Below, one piece after another: positions 24,901-33,059 of a stretch of 64,000 nucleotides of DNA (positions are counted from its first letter, which is position 1; each line of letters opens with the position of its first letter). Both the position numbers and the translations under genes were made by a program. The stretch is taken from positions 1 to 64,000 of the forward strand of contig CALLRW010000039.1 in NCBI GenBank assembly GCA_938014215.1. Direction: 5' to 3'. Source of the stretch: an uncultured Alistipes sp. Lineage in GTDB: Bacteria; Bacteroidota; Bacteroidia; Bacteroidales; Rikenellaceae. Under the pieces are notes generated by a model that was not told the DNA's origin, searched no databases, and was given only the letters and a program-made list of their open reading frames with translations.

Positions 24901-26361
24901 GTCAAGAACAAGATGGAGCTGAAGATCTCACGCGTGGATCTGGTGCCGCTGGTCGAGTATGCGCTGGACGACTTCCGAGAGATGGCTTCCGAGAGGCGGA
25001 TCGAACTGCTGTTCACCGTCTCGAGCCGTTCGATCCTGGTGTGGGTCGACCCCGAACGCATGGAGAGCGTCGTCTACAACCTGCTCTCCAACGCCATGAA
25101 GTTCACCCCCGACGGCGGCCGCATCGAGACGATCCTCTCGCTGCGTGAGGCCGAAGAGTGCGTGCTGCTGACGGTGCGCGACACGGGCATCGGCATCCCG
25201 AAGGACAAGCTCGACCAGATCTTCGAACGCTTCGCTCAGGCCTCGCGGGCCGTTGACAGCTCGATGAAGGGGTCGGGTATCGGCCTCTCGCTCTGCCGCG
25301 ACATCGTCGAACTGCACCACGGCGAGATCTCGGTCGAGAGCCGTCCGGGCGAAGGGGCCGCCTTCACGGTGAAGCTGCGCCTGGGCAACGCCCATTTCGG
25401 CATGGAGCAGATCGACTTCACGCAGGCCGGCAGCGAGGCCGACGGCCACGGCCATACGCATCGCAACGACTTCATGGTGAGCGACTATACGCCGGTCGAC
25501 AGCCAGCGCCGAACGGATGTCGAACCGCCGAAGGACGCCCAGAAGATCCTCCTGGTGGAGGACAACCGCGAACTGCGGATCTTCATGTATAACAGCCTGA
25601 TCGACACCTACCACGTCGTTGAGGCCGACGACGGCGTCGAGGCCCTCGAGAAGATCCGCAGCGAACAGCCCGACATCATCGTCACCGACCTGATGATGCC
25701 CCGCATGGACGGCATCGAGCTCATTGACAAGGTGCGCCACGACTTCACGATGAGCCACCTGCCGATCATCATGCTCACGGCGCGCCACTCGCCCGACGAC
25801 CGGGTGAAGGCCATGGAGTACGGTGCCGACGGCTACATCACCAAACCCTTCAGCATCGAGCTGCTGCAGGCCCGCATCGACAACCTGCTCACGCAGCGGC
25901 GGGCGCTGTTCGAACGCTTCTCGACGCAGTCGGCCCGCAACAAGGTGGTCGAACTGGCCGTCGAGGATGTCGTCGTCACGGACCGCGACGAGGAGTTCCT
26001 CAAGGAGGTGATGTCGTGGCTCGGGGAGAACATCGAGAATTCGGAGCTGACGATCGACCAGCTGGCCTCGCATCTGGGCGTCGGCCGCACGACGATGTAC
26101 AACAAGCTGAAGAGCCTTACGGGAAAGTCGCCCGTCGAGCTGATCAAGGAGTACCGCATCACGAAGGCCCAGCTGCTGCTGCGCACGGGGCAGTTCTCCG
26201 TCTCGGAGGTGGCCTACAAGGTGGGATTCTCGGATCCGGGCTACTTCAGCCGCTGCTTCCGCGAACAGTACCACATGTCGCCCGCCGAGTTCCTCAAGAC
26301 GAACCATCTGAAGCAAAACCAGGATAAAGAGAACAAGAAATCGTCAAACAACCCATCATGA
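21940..26361 (+). CDS. Hybrid two-component system regulator (pectin locus)
   Basis: A 1473-residue one-protein sensor and transcription factor. After a signal peptide come periplasmic two-component propeller repeats (for example RIADIYTDSRGFVWICTWYG and GRIWVATYGGGINLL), then a Y_Y_Y domain (YKLEGYDKDWN), a transmembrane helix near 885-905 and a histidine kinase with His934 (NISHELRTPL), NLLSNAMKFTPDGG, DTGIGI and GSGIGLSL. A receiver with Asp1250 (IVTDLMMPRMDG) and an AraC-type helix-turn-helix from about 1368 (VSEVAYKVGFSDPGYFSRCF) complete it. Such proteins sense oligosaccharides in the periplasm and switch on the local locus. The start at 21,940 gives the signal peptide; upstream codons lie in the repeat array. 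The GH105 gene overlaps its stop codon by ATGA. Confidence 0.95.
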   Translation: MKRLVATLLLLIACAVPTLYAAAPPQCLFRTYSTLDGMTHDRIADIYTDSRGFVWICTWYGVSRFDGYTFKNFSTTPGDFSPLAHHRFISVSEDSNGHLWFTTYNLHVYRLNRYTEQFEDVVSLLEEIDSKHYRTLFCRHDRRGGTWVAIAGVGVIRFEDAADRTPVRVTGFHSVEELGGDVTAMYVDRYDGAWFATTGGRLNQVAAADGRLRPLCESETAGIDFAADSAGVYCLMPAGIVRCGYNGTGIERIAGGDAPLTAITADTVRQQVYAGSRSGELYRVGRERLERLNPRGHHPRRIRALATDSHGIVWITTPETGITRYRPSTDDYKHFEQKPYTVSYYLDTIPKIAEGGGRLWIKMNNWGFGYYDRVNDCIEPFYNDPERPDCQMTNAVVRFDVHDNVLWLSTYNERGLRKAVLLQQPAEVLTLDAKSSNPLSGEIRALMTDRRGRMWVGTRDGELIAFDTARKPVYTLPQQGRGTGMIYTLKEDRAGNIWVGTKGEGLYRLTPEGEDDYRVTHFRHSDADAYSLSDDQIYCVEADGRGRIWVATYGGGINLLEDPAGHRFIHAGNQLSHYPIDEAGRVRWLLCDRADRMFAATVDGLLLFDPGRPPREMRFRLMQKIPGDSTSLGNNDIIHMLKDSKGRIWLATFGGGLNLITGYDDEGLPRFQCYDRSYGLASNICMALTEDRRGDIWVSTHNAVSRFDPGRHLFSNYYVYDEHRNEIFSEATALTSPLGEVLFAGGRQLYRFTPGEMLSEKIDYRLRFTGFDVRNKPARVGQDAPLEVAVPEARRVVLPYDFSNFRVDFATLDFAIQHEVGYMYKLEGYDKDWNISGTINRASYSNVPIGDYHFHVKAFVGNADTADEGISIEVEVLPPLWLTWWAKTLYVLLALAVLVVAYRIASSVLRIRREASVEQNLTDLKLRFFTNISHELRTPLTLILGGIEDVRKHDKLSPRGETSLTLAHRNAKRMLTLINQLLDFRKIVKNKMELKISRVDLVPLVEYALDDFREMASERRIELLFTVSSRSILVWVDPERMESVVYNLLSNAMKFTPDGGRIETILSLREAEECVLLTVRDTGIGIPKDKLDQIFERFAQASRAVDSSMKGSGIGLSLCRDIVELHHGEISVESRPGEGAAFTVKLRLGNAHFGMEQIDFTQAGSEADGHGHTHRNDFMVSDYTPVDSQRRTDVEPPKDAQKILLVEDNRELRIFMYNSLIDTYHVVEADDGVEALEKIRSEQPDIIVTDLMMPRMDGIELIDKVRHDFTMSHLPIIMLTARHSPDDRVKAMEYGADGYITKPFSIELLQARIDNLLTQRRALFERFSTQSARNKVVELAVEDVVVTDRDEEFLKEVMSWLGENIENSELTIDQLASHLGVGRTTMYNKLKSLTGKSPVELIKEYRITKAQLLLRTGQFSVSEVAYKVGFSDPGYFSRCFREQYHMSPAEFLKTNHLKQNQDKENKKSSNNPS

Positions 26362-27569
26362 AACGACTGTTGATCGCCGTGGCCGCCCTCGGGGCTGCGG
26401 CCTGCTCCCCGGGATCGGGAGCCCTGTATGATTCGCCCACGTCGCTGGCCGTGCGGATGGCCCAGAGCGAGATCACGCGCAACTCCTCGCCCGTCAACCT
26501 CGACGGCATCCCCGCCGGGAAGATCAAGTGGAACTACACGACGGGGCTCGAACTGTTGGCCATCACCGATGCCGGCGAGGCGTGGGACCGCCCCGACTTC
26601 GTCGCCTATGCCGACCGCTATTTCGATACGATCGTGCGCCCCGGCGGCGAGATCCTGACCTACCGCCGGACGAAGTACAACCTCGACCACATCTGTCCGG
26701 GCCGGGCGCTGTTCGGACTCTACGCCCGTACGGGCGAGCCGCGCTACCGCCAGGCGCTCGACACGCTCTACGCCCAGCTGCGCGAACAGCCGCGCAACTT
26801 CGACGGCGGATTCTGGCACAAGGAGGTCTATCCCCATCAGATGTGGCTCGACGGCCTCTACATGGCCGAACCGTTCTATGCCCAGTATGCGATGCAGAAC
26901 CTCACGGGGGTGGTGCTCGACGAGGCGATCGCCGACATCGTCAACCAGTTCGTCACCGTCGGCCGCCACACGTGGGACCCCGCCACGGAGCTCTACCGCC
27001 ACGCCTACGACGATTCGCGCGAGATGTTCTGGTGCGACTCGATCAGCGGTCAGTCGGCACACGCCTGGTGCCGTGCGATGGGGTGGTATGCCATGGCCAT
27101 CGTCGAGACGCTGCAGTATCTGGGCAAGACCGATGCGACCCGCCCGATGATCGCCATCCTCGACCGGATCTATGCGGCGCTTCCGCGCTATGCCGATCCC
27201 CAGACGGGAATGTGGTACCAGGTGCTCGACCAGCCCGGTCGTGAGGGCAACTACCTCGAGTCGACCGGTTCGGCGATGTTCGTCTACGCGCAGCTCAAGG
27301 CCGTGCGGCTGGGTTACCTTCCCCGCGAGATGCGCGACGAGGCGATGCACCGCTACGAACAGTTTGTCGACCGCTTCGTGCGGGAGAACCCCGACGGCAC
27401 GATCTCGCTCACGGACTGCTGCGCGGTGGCCGGACTGGGCGGCAAGCAGCAGCGCAGCGGCACGTTCGAATACTACATCTCGGAGCCCGTCATCGAGAAC
27501 GACTGCAAGGGGGTCGGCCCCTTCATCTGGGCATCGCTCGAGTATGACCGGGCCCGGGGCCGCCTGTGA
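26358..27569 (+). CDS. GH105 unsaturated rhamnogalacturonyl/galacturonyl hydrolase
   Basis: A 403-residue lipoprotein (Cys16 in GAAAC) of glycoside hydrolase family 105. The family removes 4,5-unsaturated uronic acid from the non-reducing end of lyase products. An alpha/alpha-barrel is indicated by KWNYTTGLELLAI, YNLDHICPGRALFGLY with the catalytic-type Asp, GGFWHKEVYPHQMWLDGLYM, and AHAWCRAMGWYAMAI. It thus finishes the products of the PL1 enzyme. Its ATG overlaps the stop of the regulator gene, so it depends on translation of that message, an unusual pairing of a low-level regulator and an enzyme. A strong terminator follows. Confidence 0.92.
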   Translation: MKRLLIAVAALGAAACSPGSGALYDSPTSLAVRMAQSEITRNSSPVNLDGIPAGKIKWNYTTGLELLAITDAGEAWDRPDFVAYADRYFDTIVRPGGEILTYRRTKYNLDHICPGRALFGLYARTGEPRYRQALDTLYAQLREQPRNFDGGFWHKEVYPHQMWLDGLYMAEPFYAQYAMQNLTGVVLDEAIADIVNQFVTVGRHTWDPATELYRHAYDDSREMFWCDSISGQSAHAWCRAMGWYAMAIVETLQYLGKTDATRPMIAILDRIYAALPRYADPQTGMWYQVLDQPGREGNYLESTGSAMFVYAQLKAVRLGYLPREMRDEAMHRYEQFVDRFVRENPDGTISLTDCCAVAGLGGKQQRSGTFEYYISEPVIENDCKGVGPFIWASLEYDRARGRL

Positions 27570-27626
27570 ACCTTGCGATGCGAACCGGCAACCGAACGAT
27601 TGGATGACAACCCGCAACGACCGCAG

Positions 27627-27654
27627 AATCCTCCCGCCACAGGGAGGATTTTTT
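27627..27654 (+). terminator. Terminator after the GH105 gene
   Basis: A perfect 9-pair stem (AATCCTCCC 27627-27635, GGGAGGATT 27642-27650) ends in a run of six T. It closes the regulator-GH105 unit and separates it from the SusC promoter. Confidence 0.85.
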
Positions 27655-27738
27655 GTCGGGAGATCGCGCCCGGAGGCCTCTGGGGAGGCGATTGGCCCTA
27701 TTTGACAAAATCTCCAAGAGAAGTGATAAATTTTACCA

Positions 27739-27767
27739 TTTGAATCCTGGGGGAGATTTTATTTTTG
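27739..27767 (+). promoter_or_regulatory. Promoter of the susC-susD-lipoprotein operon
   Basis: TTTG (27739-27742) and TATTTTTG (27760-27767) with a 17-base spacer fit the Bacteroidetes pattern. The leader of about 70 bases is AT-rich. The regulator's binding site should lie in the GC-mixed stretch just upstream, but I cannot identify it. Confidence 0.6.
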
Positions 27768-27841
27768 TATAGGGAAAAGCGGATATTTCCATAAAAATTT
27801 TAAAAAAGAGCATAACCTAATTATTAACCAAAACCTTCTTT

Positions 27842-30800
27842 ATGAAAAACTTTACGCTGAAGTTTGTCCTGACGCTCCTGTTGGGGCTGGGTCTGGCTAC
27901 CGCGGCCATGGCTCAGACGATCGGAGGAGTCGTCAAGGATACGTCGGGCAATCCGGTCATCGGAGCCACGGTGATCGTTGACGGCACGACTTTGGGAACA
28001 AGCTCGGGTGTCGACGGTTCGTGGTCGCTCAATGTACCCGATGCCTCGAAGCAGACGCTGGTGATCTCCTATATAGGAATGAAGACGCTGCACTTCGCCA
28101 TCGGTTCGCGGACGACGTTCGACGTCACGCTCGAACACGAATCCATGGCGCTGGACGATGTGGTGGTCGTGGGCTACGCCGCCGTGAAGCGTCGCGACGT
28201 GGTCGGCTCGGTGGCCTCGGTGAGCGCCGAAGCCCTGACCCAGATCCCCGTCAACTCGGTGACCGAAGCTCTGTCGGGCCGCATGGCCGGTGTCTCGGTC
28301 ACCTCGACCGAGGGTGATCCCGATGCCGAGATCAAGATCCGCGTGCGCGGCGGCGGTTCGATCACGCAGGACAACTCGCCGCTCTACATCGTCGACGGAT
28401 TCCCCGTGGAGAGCATCTCGGACATCCCGGCCTCGGACATCGCCTCGATCGACGTGCTGAAGGATGCCTTCTCGACGGCCATCTACGGTGCGCGAGGCGC
28501 CAACGGCGTAGTGATCGTGACGACCAAGAGCGGCGAATCGGGCCGTATCACGGTCAACTACAACGCCTACTACGGCATCAAGAAGTTCGCCAACCAGGAT
28601 GCCCTGACGCCGATGACCCCCTACGAGTTCGTGCAGTATCAGTACGAGGCCGCCATGGTCGAGGGCAAGCTCGATACGAACTACCATCCCTATTTCGGCG
28701 GCTTCTCCGACATGGACCTCTACAAGAACCTGCAGGGGATCGACTGGCTCGACCAGACCTTCGGCCGCACGGGCACGACCTTCAACCACAACCTCTCGAT
28801 CTCGGGCGGCGGCGACAAGTTCAAGTGGACGGCCGGTTACGCCCACATCGACGAGCGCGCCATCATGGTCGGCTCGACCTTCAAGCGGAACAACCTCAAC
28901 TTCAAGGCCAACTACAAGCCCACGAAGAAGGTTTCGTTCGACTTCTCGATCCGCTATTCGGATACGAACGTGCGCGGTGCCGGTTCGAACTCCTACAACG
29001 ATTCGGGTTCGACGTCGGGCAACGGCCGCGTGAAGCATGCCATCCAGTACCGTCCGTTCCCCTTCACGACGGCCGCTTCGGGCGACGATGACGAGACGAT
29101 GGCCGGCGACAACGTCAACCCGCTGATCGCCACGGCCGACAACGACAGCCGCTACGAGCGCAAGAACTGGAATGCCAATGCCGCCTTCCAGTGGGAGATC
29201 GTTGACGACCTGAAGCTGCGCGTCGAGGCGGGTCTGGACACCTACGACCAGACGAAGGACCGCTTCTACGGCATGACGACCTACCTGGTCTACAACTCGA
29301 ACCGCCCGGGTCCCGCCACGCAGTACACCGACTATTCGCGCAACAAGATCCGCAGCACCAATACGCTGAGCTACGACTTCAAGAACGTGATCGGCAACAA
29401 GGACCACTCGCTCAACCTGCTGCTCGGCCAGGAGTACATCGTCACGCGTTCGAACACGCTGACGGCCTGGGCCTACGACTTCCCCGACTTCTACGACTCG
29501 ATGATGGCCTGGCAGATGATGAGCTCGGCCACGGGTACGCGCTCGATCAACAACTTCTACGATCCGGACGACAGACTCTTCTCGTTCTTCGGACGTGCGA
29601 ACTACGACTACAAGGGTAAATACATGGTTTCGGCGACGATGCGTGCCGACGGTTCGTCGAAGTTCGCCAAGGGCAACCAGTGGGGCTACTTCCCGTCGGC
29701 CGCCGTGTCGTGGCGCCTCTCGGGCGAGGAGTGGATGAAGGATATCCGCTGGATCGATAACCTGAAGCTGCGCTACAGCTACGGTACGGCTGGTAACAAC
29801 AACATCCCCTCGGGCCTGATGCTGCAGGAGTTCGCCGGCAACGACAACGCCAACGACTGGTATCTGACCGACAACTGGTGGGGCGTGGCCAAGGATGACA
29901 ACGGCAAGATCGTCATGGCCAATCCCGATCTGACGTGGGAGACCACCTATTCGCACAACATCGGTCTGGACTTCAGCTTCCTGCGCGGACGGATCAACGG
30001 ATCGGTCGACGTCTACCAGAACAACACGAAGGATCTGCTGATCCAGTACCCGCTCACGGGCAGCGGCTACGAGTATCAGTACCGCAACCTGGGCGAGACG
30101 CGCAACCGCGGTATCGAGCTTGCCGCCACGTTCGTGCTGCTCGAGAAGCCGAACTACGGTCTGACCTTCACGGCCAACGCCAGCTACAATCAGAACCGCG
30201 TCGTCGATCTGGGCGGTCTGGACTACCTCGACGGTCTGCAGTCGGGCTGGGCATCGAGCGAGATCGGCACGGACTACCGCGTGACGGTGGGCAGCGCCCT
30301 GGGCCAGATGTACGGCTACGTCTCGGACGGCCGCTACGAGGTCGATGACTTCAACTACGTCGACGGACAGTGGATCCTCAAGGAGGGTGTCGTCGACTGC
30401 TCGGCCGTCATCGGCAGCAACTACCTGCGTCCGGGTGCCATGAAGCTCAAGAACACCGACGGCAGCGAGGACAACAAGGTGACCACCGCCGACCGTACGA
30501 TCATCGGCAACGCACAGCCCAAGTGGACGGGCGGTTTCTCGCTGACGGGCTACGCCTACGGTTTCGACTTCGCGGCCAACTTCAACTGGGTCTACGGCAA
30601 CCAGATCTACAACGCCAACAAGGTGGAGTTCACCTCGGAGCGCGGTACGAAGAACAACTTCCGCAACCTGCTCAACACGATGGCCACGCAGAACCGCTGG
30701 ACGAACATCGACTGGACGACGGGCGAACTGATCACCGATCCCGATGCGCTGGCGGCCGCCAATGCCGGCACGACGATGTGGTCGCCGCTGATGTCGTCGG

Positions 30801-31075
30801 CCGTCTTTTCGGACTGGGCCGTTGAGGACGGATCGTTCCTGCGCCTCTCGTCGGTGACGGTGGGCTACACGCTTCCCGACCGCTGGATGCAGAAGCTGCG
30901 CATCAAGAAGTTCCGCGTCTACGTCACGGGAGCCAATCTCTTCTGCTGGACGGGTTATTCGGGCTACGATCCCGAGGTGGATACCCGCCGTGCCACGCCG
31001 CTGACTCCGGGAGTCGACTATTCGGCCTACCCGCGCAGCCGTTCGGTTGTCGTCGGTGCGAATCTGACCTTCTAA
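27842..31075 (+). CDS. SusC-type TonB-dependent oligosaccharide receptor (pectin locus)
   Basis: A 1077-residue outer-membrane transporter. After the signal peptide (ending AAMAQ) comes a carboxypeptidase-D-like regulatory domain (IGGVVKDTSGNPVIGATVIV), the TonB box region (LDDVVVVGY), a plug domain (GRMAGVSV, IRVRGGGSI, SPLYIVDGFP, IDVLKDAFSTAIYGARGANG) and a 22-strand barrel. It is the normal SusC length. It should import pectic oligosaccharides using the TonB system, with the SusD lid encoded next. The last strand ends VVVGANLTF with terminal Phe. Confidence 0.96.
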   Translation: MKNFTLKFVLTLLLGLGLATAAMAQTIGGVVKDTSGNPVIGATVIVDGTTLGTSSGVDGSWSLNVPDASKQTLVISYIGMKTLHFAIGSRTTFDVTLEHESMALDDVVVVGYAAVKRRDVVGSVASVSAEALTQIPVNSVTEALSGRMAGVSVTSTEGDPDAEIKIRVRGGGSITQDNSPLYIVDGFPVESISDIPASDIASIDVLKDAFSTAIYGARGANGVVIVTTKSGESGRITVNYNAYYGIKKFANQDALTPMTPYEFVQYQYEAAMVEGKLDTNYHPYFGGFSDMDLYKNLQGIDWLDQTFGRTGTTFNHNLSISGGGDKFKWTAGYAHIDERAIMVGSTFKRNNLNFKANYKPTKKVSFDFSIRYSDTNVRGAGSNSYNDSGSTSGNGRVKHAIQYRPFPFTTAASGDDDETMAGDNVNPLIATADNDSRYERKNWNANAAFQWEIVDDLKLRVEAGLDTYDQTKDRFYGMTTYLVYNSNRPGPATQYTDYSRNKIRSTNTLSYDFKNVIGNKDHSLNLLLGQEYIVTRSNTLTAWAYDFPDFYDSMMAWQMMSSATGTRSINNFYDPDDRLFSFFGRANYDYKGKYMVSATMRADGSSKFAKGNQWGYFPSAAVSWRLSGEEWMKDIRWIDNLKLRYSYGTAGNNNIPSGLMLQEFAGNDNANDWYLTDNWWGVAKDDNGKIVMANPDLTWETTYSHNIGLDFSFLRGRINGSVDVYQNNTKDLLIQYPLTGSGYEYQYRNLGETRNRGIELAATFVLLEKPNYGLTFTANASYNQNRVVDLGGLDYLDGLQSGWASSEIGTDYRVTVGSALGQMYGYVSDGRYEVDDFNYVDGQWILKEGVVDCSAVIGSNYLRPGAMKLKNTDGSEDNKVTTADRTIIGNAQPKWTGGFSLTGYAYGFDFAANFNWVYGNQIYNANKVEFTSERGTKNNFRNLLNTMATQNRWTNIDWTTGELITDPDALAAANAGTTMWSPLMSSAVFSDWAVEDGSFLRLSSVTVGYTLPDRWMQKLRIKKFRVYVTGANLFCWTGYSGYDPEVDTRRATPLTPGVDYSAYPRSRSVVVGANLTF

Positions 31076-31108
31076 CGACCTTCAAAAGCAAATTCCCAAG
31101 TGAAAGAT

Positions 31109-33025
31109 ATGAAAACACTGATCAAATATATGTTCGTATTGTCGGGAGCGGGCGCTCTGACGGCCTGCGCCGACCTGTTGGAAACGGAGACCAAGTCGTC
31201 GTTCGACTCCGAGACGGTCTTTTCGAACTACGAATTGGCCGAAGGGTGTAACTACGGCATCACGCAGGCCCTGCTCGAGAAGGCCAACCACCGCGGCCGC
31301 TACCACCCCTACGTGGGGCTGAACTCCGACATCGAGTGGGCCAACAACTGGAGCAACGAGACCTCGCAGACGAACAACACCAACCGTCAGGCCATCTACG
31401 GCTACAACCTGCTGCCGACCAACGGCGAGATGAATACCTCGGGTTCGAGTGCCGACGCCTATTCGCCCTACTATACGGCCATCGAGCGCGCCAACCTCAA
31501 CATCAAGAACCTGCGTCAGTACGGCGACGTGGCCAACAACCCCGACATGGCCTACCTGTTGGGCGAGGCGCTGACGCTGCGTGCGGTGATGTACTACGAC
31601 CTGATCCGCGCCTGGGGCGACGTGCCCTTCCGTACGGAGCCCATCAGCGACGACATCTACATCCCGAAGACGAGCCGCGACGTGATCTTCAAGCAGATCC
31701 TCGGCGACTTGGAGGAGGCCTACGACTACCTGCCGTGGCCGGGCCAGGGTCATGCCACGACGACCGACCGCGTGAGCCGGGCCTTCGCCAAGGGACTCTA
31801 CGCGCGTCTGGCGCTGATGGCCTCGGGTTATGCCCAGCGTCCGGCCGACGGTGCCGTCGGAACGGGTGATCCGGGTACGGTCCGCCTCTCGTCGGATCCC
31901 GAACTGCAGAAGGAGGTGCTCTATCCGAAGGCCCTGGCCGCCTGCGTCGACGTGATCCGCAACAGCGGCATGTCGCTCTACACCAACTACGAGCAGCTGT
32001 GGCGCGACCTGAACAACTTCGACCTGTCGGCCGCCGGCACGGGCCGCGAGGTGCTCTGGGTATTCCCCTACGGCAACAACCGCGGCCGCTGGAACTACTC
32101 CTTCGCCGTGCGTCACGCCGGTGCCGACCAGTATATCGGCGCCACGGCCGGAACGTCGAGCCGCGGCGGTTCGGTAGGTCCGGTTCCGACCATGTGGTTC
32201 GAGTACGAGAAGCAGGACACGCGCCGCGACGTGAGCTGCGTGAACTTCCGCTGGGAGTATGTCAACGCCACGACCACCGAGCCCCAGCTGGCCGGTATCG
32301 ACACGTGGTACTTCGGCAAGTACCGCTTCGAGTGGATGGAGAACCATCCCTACAGCGGCGGTAACGACGACGGCTTCAAACCGCCCTACATGCGTCTTTC
32401 GGACATTTATCTGATGGCGGCCGAGTGTGCCATCCACGAGTCGTGCTCGGGTGTCGACGGCGGCGGCCTGGCCAATGCGAAGAACTACCTGCTCGAGGTG
32501 CGCAAGCGCGCCTACACAGGCAACGAACAGATGGCTCAGGATTACGTCAACGCAATCGGTTCGACCGACGCGATGTTCGACGCCATCGTCAAGGAGCGCG
32601 CCCTGGAGTTCGTGGGCGAGATGCTCCGCAAGACCGACCTGATCCGCTGGAACCTGCTCAAGACGAAGATCGACGAGACGAAGACGAAGCTCAACGACCT
32701 GAACAACTGGACGGGCGACTTCAGCTACCTGGCCCAGGGCGACGGCTACGTCTACTACAAGCTCAACGGCACGTCGCTGCAGATGTACGGACTGTCGCCC
32801 GACGAGCAGACGGCTCCCGACGCGACGTGGATCCCCTACACCAACAGCGAGGGCGAGATTTCGCGCTACGTACCGTGCGCCACGGCCACCGAGTCGCCGC
32901 GCTTCACCACGGCCGAGATCGACCGTATCTACGACCGCGATCCGGATACGCGTCAGTTCTGGCCCATCTTCCAGAGCGTTGTCGACAACTCGCAGGGACA
33001 GATCCGCAACGACTACGGATATTAA
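31109..33025 (+). CDS. SusD/RagB-type surface glycan-binding lipoprotein
   Basis: A 638-residue lipoprotein (Cys20 in ALTAC), the lid of the SusC transporter on the cell surface. The helical TPR-like scaffold is visible in YYTAIERANLNIKNL, LLGEALTLRAVMYYDLIRA and GDVPFRTEPI, and the family's C-terminal segments in YMRLSDIYLMAAECAI and IVKERALEFVGEMLRKTDLI. The GTG at 31,100 is three codons upstream of the ATG used here; the ATG gives the usual short signal. The gap to SusC is 33 bases and the genes are certainly co-transcribed. Confidence 0.95.
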   Translation: MKTLIKYMFVLSGAGALTACADLLETETKSSFDSETVFSNYELAEGCNYGITQALLEKANHRGRYHPYVGLNSDIEWANNWSNETSQTNNTNRQAIYGYNLLPTNGEMNTSGSSADAYSPYYTAIERANLNIKNLRQYGDVANNPDMAYLLGEALTLRAVMYYDLIRAWGDVPFRTEPISDDIYIPKTSRDVIFKQILGDLEEAYDYLPWPGQGHATTTDRVSRAFAKGLYARLALMASGYAQRPADGAVGTGDPGTVRLSSDPELQKEVLYPKALAACVDVIRNSGMSLYTNYEQLWRDLNNFDLSAAGTGREVLWVFPYGNNRGRWNYSFAVRHAGADQYIGATAGTSSRGGSVGPVPTMWFEYEKQDTRRDVSCVNFRWEYVNATTTEPQLAGIDTWYFGKYRFEWMENHPYSGGNDDGFKPPYMRLSDIYLMAAECAIHESCSGVDGGGLANAKNYLLEVRKRAYTGNEQMAQDYVNAIGSTDAMFDAIVKERALEFVGEMLRKTDLIRWNLLKTKIDETKTKLNDLNNWTGDFSYLAQGDGYVYYKLNGTSLQMYGLSPDEQTAPDATWIPYTNSEGEISRYVPCATATESPRFTTAEIDRIYDRDPDTRQFWPIFQSVVDNSQGQIRNDYGY

Positions 33026-33059
33026 CAGTTGATCGCACCAAAACAGAGATTGAACGATT

